Part shown: piece after piece, positions 62,775-64,000 of the stretch
Position numbering within the stretch: the stretch's first letter is position 1
How the letters are laid out: each line of letters begins with the position of its first letter
NCBI GenBank assembly: GCA_903642265.1
Contig: CAHJWN010000013.1
Location: 1 to 64,000, forward strand
Direction: 5' to 3'
DNA: 64,000 bases
DNA from: Acidobacteriaceae bacterium
GTDB lineage: Bacteria > Acidobacteriota > Terriglobia > Terriglobales > Acidobacteriaceae
Notes under the pieces: generated by a model
Seen by the model: the letters and a program-made list of their open reading frames with translations, nothing else
Told to the model about the DNA's origin: nothing
Databases searched by the model: none
Position numbers and translations under genes: made by a program

Positions 62775-63146
62775 ATGTTTCACAAAAATGTTGCAGACTC
62801 CCTCCGGAGTCTTTCCACCGCTACCGTAATCGGTCCCCAACCGTCCTCTGAGTTCGTAATACCCACCGGCCCACGTCTTGTCCTGCTTCCCGCGGGCGGA
62901 GACGGAAGCCCTCAGCAGACCTCTTCCGCGCTCATCGAATTCATCACCATCTCTTCGCATCGCTGCTCGGGCTTCTTTGCCGAGGCGGCCGTGCTCGTCC
63001 TCGTGCTGGCCCTGCTCGACAGGTTCATGCTCAAGGGCCGTATGGAGATCGGCTGGGTCCTCAGCGCCTTCACCATCAGCCTTATCCTTCTCTCCGCCAG
63101 CATCGCGACCGAGTTCACCGCCCGCCGCTGGCTCAAAGCCCATTAG
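62775..63146 (+). CDS. small two-helix membrane protein
   Basis: A 123-residue protein with two hydrophobic helices (FFAEAAVLVLVLALLDRFML and GWVLSAFTISLILLSASIAT) after a ~65-residue Ser/Pro-rich N terminus. AAGG is about 8 nt before the ATG. An antisense reading at the same place (62748-63155) is acidic and featureless, so the plus strand is the coding one. No family is recognised. It is divergent from the HAD gene. Confidence 0.65.
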   Translation: MFHKNVADSLRSLSTATVIGPQPSSEFVIPTGPRLVLLPAGGDGSPQQTSSALIEFITISSHRCSGFFAEAAVLVLVLALLDRFMLKGRMEIGWVLSAFTISLILLSASIATEFTARRWLKAH

Positions 63147-63309
63147 CAGGTGCAATCGTGAACCATAAGCAACGGCCTTCGCGACCGTGGGCAGTTCCGC
63201 GCCTGAATCACAAATTCAAGGGTCTCGAACTACAGGCCACTGCATCTGTTGATGACGCCAGGTAAGTTACGCTTGGAATCCGACATCCCAGAACGAATCA
63301 GAAGAGGAA

Positions 63310-64000
63310 CTAGGGTGCATCCTCTACCGGGTTGATCGTGAATCCGTTCTGTCCCGGGCTGAAGTAGCGTCTCCGCATCCAGAAGGCAACGTTGACCAAT
63401 CCAATCAGGGCCGGCACCTCGATCAAAGGTCCGACGACGCCGACGAACGCCTCACCCGAGTTCAGGCCAAACACCGCCACGGCTACCGCAATTGCCAGCT
63501 CAAAGTTGTTCCCTGCTGCCGTAAAGGAGAGGGTTGCCGATTGTGCGTAGTCGGCACCGAGTTTCTTGCCCATCCAGAAGCTCACCAGGAACATGACGAG
63601 GAAGTACACCACCAGCGGGACCGCGATGCGCACCACGTCCAGTGGAAGCCTCACGATCAGGTCCCCCTTGAGTGAGAACATGACCAGGATTGTGAACAGC
63701 AAAGCGATTAGCGTGAACGGGCTGATGCGCGGCACGAACTCAGTGCGGTACCACTGCTCTCCCTTGGTGCGCACCAGGGTGAAGCGGGTCAGGAACCCAG
63801 CCACGAAGGGAACACCCAGGTAGAGTCCGACGCTCTTCGCGATACTGGCGATTCCAATTGGGACGACGCTTCCCTGAAGGCCAAACCACTTCGGCAACAC
63901 GGTGAGGAACACCCATGCGTAAAGGCTGTAGAACAAAACCTGAAAGACACTGTTGATGGCGACCAGACCGGCAACGTAGTCCGTGTCCCCTTCGGCCAGC
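63310..64000 (-). CDS. arsenite efflux transporter ACR3 (partial, cut by window end)
   Basis: An inner-membrane As(III) exporter of the ACR3/BASS superfamily. The window holds the C-terminal ~230 residues; the reading stays open to position 64000 and begins outside the window. Recognisable segments are [61 protein letters not shown] and [20 protein letters not shown], the classic ACR3 C terminus. The intergenic space before the divergent-looking plus-strand gene (63147-63309) contains nothing I can identify. Ars genes expected beside it (arsR, arsC) would be to the right. Confidence 0.9.
   Translation of the reverse strand, partial: LAEGDTDYVAGLVAINSVFQVLFYSLYAWVFLTVLPKWFGLQGSVVPIGIASIAKSVGLYLGVPFVAGFLTRFTLVRTKGEQWYRTEFVPRISPFTLIALLFTILVMFSLKGDLIVRLPLDVVRIAVPLVVYFLVMFLVSFWMGKKLGADYAQSATLSFTAAGNNFELAIAVAVAVFGLNSGEAFVGVVGPLIEVPALIGLVNVAFWMRRRYFSPGQNGFTINPVEDAP

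Noticed and set aside
62748-63155. Minus-strand reading (135 codons) opposite the small two-helix protein
   Set aside because: Acidic, featureless product. The plus-strand frame has two clean hydrophobic helices and a plausible SD.

Overview
The window is a 64-kb stretch of chromosome from a GC-rich, diderm, non-pathogenic-looking bacterium. Gene content points to Acidobacteriota, class Terriglobia (Granulicella/Edaphobacter/Terriglobus type). The reasons are a protoporphyrin-type hemE-hemH-hemG cluster, an RNase J, a succinylase-route dapD beside asd/lysC/dapB/dapA, many secreted or lipid-anchored proteins of unknown function, REP-like GC palindromes, and frequent TTG/GTG starts. This placement is inferred from gene content; no rRNA gene is present. 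There is no insertion sequence, integrase, prophage or CRISPR array. Most of the window reads as core chromosome with a few lineage-specific genes.

Left part (1-14.9 kb): tRNA-Ser(GCT), an APC permease resembling plant polyamine-uptake transporters, inorganic pyrophosphatase, a solitary purS, then the heme operon hemE-hemH-hemG followed closely by a tiny histidine-rich protein. After that come a DUF1906-like secreted protein, a DinB/YfiT-like protein, a 534-residue protein with a PD-(D/E)XK-like nuclease core, dusB, rpmE (L31), a DnaC-like AAA+ loader and two envelope proteins including an OmpA-like one.

Middle (15-42 kb): a membrane PAS-GGDEF-EAL protein and a stand-alone EAL phosphodiesterase (c-di-GMP turnover), thioredoxin-like and YihY/BrkB membrane proteins, pyruvate kinase with unusual lysine-rich ends, a secreted prolyl oligopeptidase, mutL, an ArsR/SRPBCC regulator pair, a 773-residue protein ending in about 430 residues of basic FG/RG-type low complexity, cmk, a cold-shock protein, 2-oxoglutarate dehydrogenase E1, an MFS exporter, a DUF3999-like protein and the FtsK/SpoIIIE translocase.

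Right part (42-64 kb): almost everything is on the minus strand. Reading in the direction of transcription, the lysine/diaminopimelate block is asd-lysC-dapB-M29 aminopeptidase-dapA-dapD, continuing into a TMEM175-like channel, RNase J, an alpha/beta hydrolase, a threonine dehydratase, an SH3/TPR-like envelope protein and uppP. Together these supply the meso-diaminopimelate and the lipid carrier for peptidoglycan. Further right are a blue-copper-like lipoprotein, NAD-type isocitrate dehydrogenase, nrdR, a flippase-like membrane protein, a lytic transglycosylase, a HAD phosphatase and, cut by the window edge, an ACR3 arsenite exporter.

No complete defence system or gene cluster of clearly new type was found. 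The best leads for something undescribed are the disordered winged-helix-like protein (28.1-30.4 kb), the PD-(D/E)XK protein (8.2-9.8 kb), the histidine-rich peptide behind the heme operon, the structured 37.2-37.7 kb intergenic region, and a possible SD-masking hairpin before the stand-alone EAL gene.
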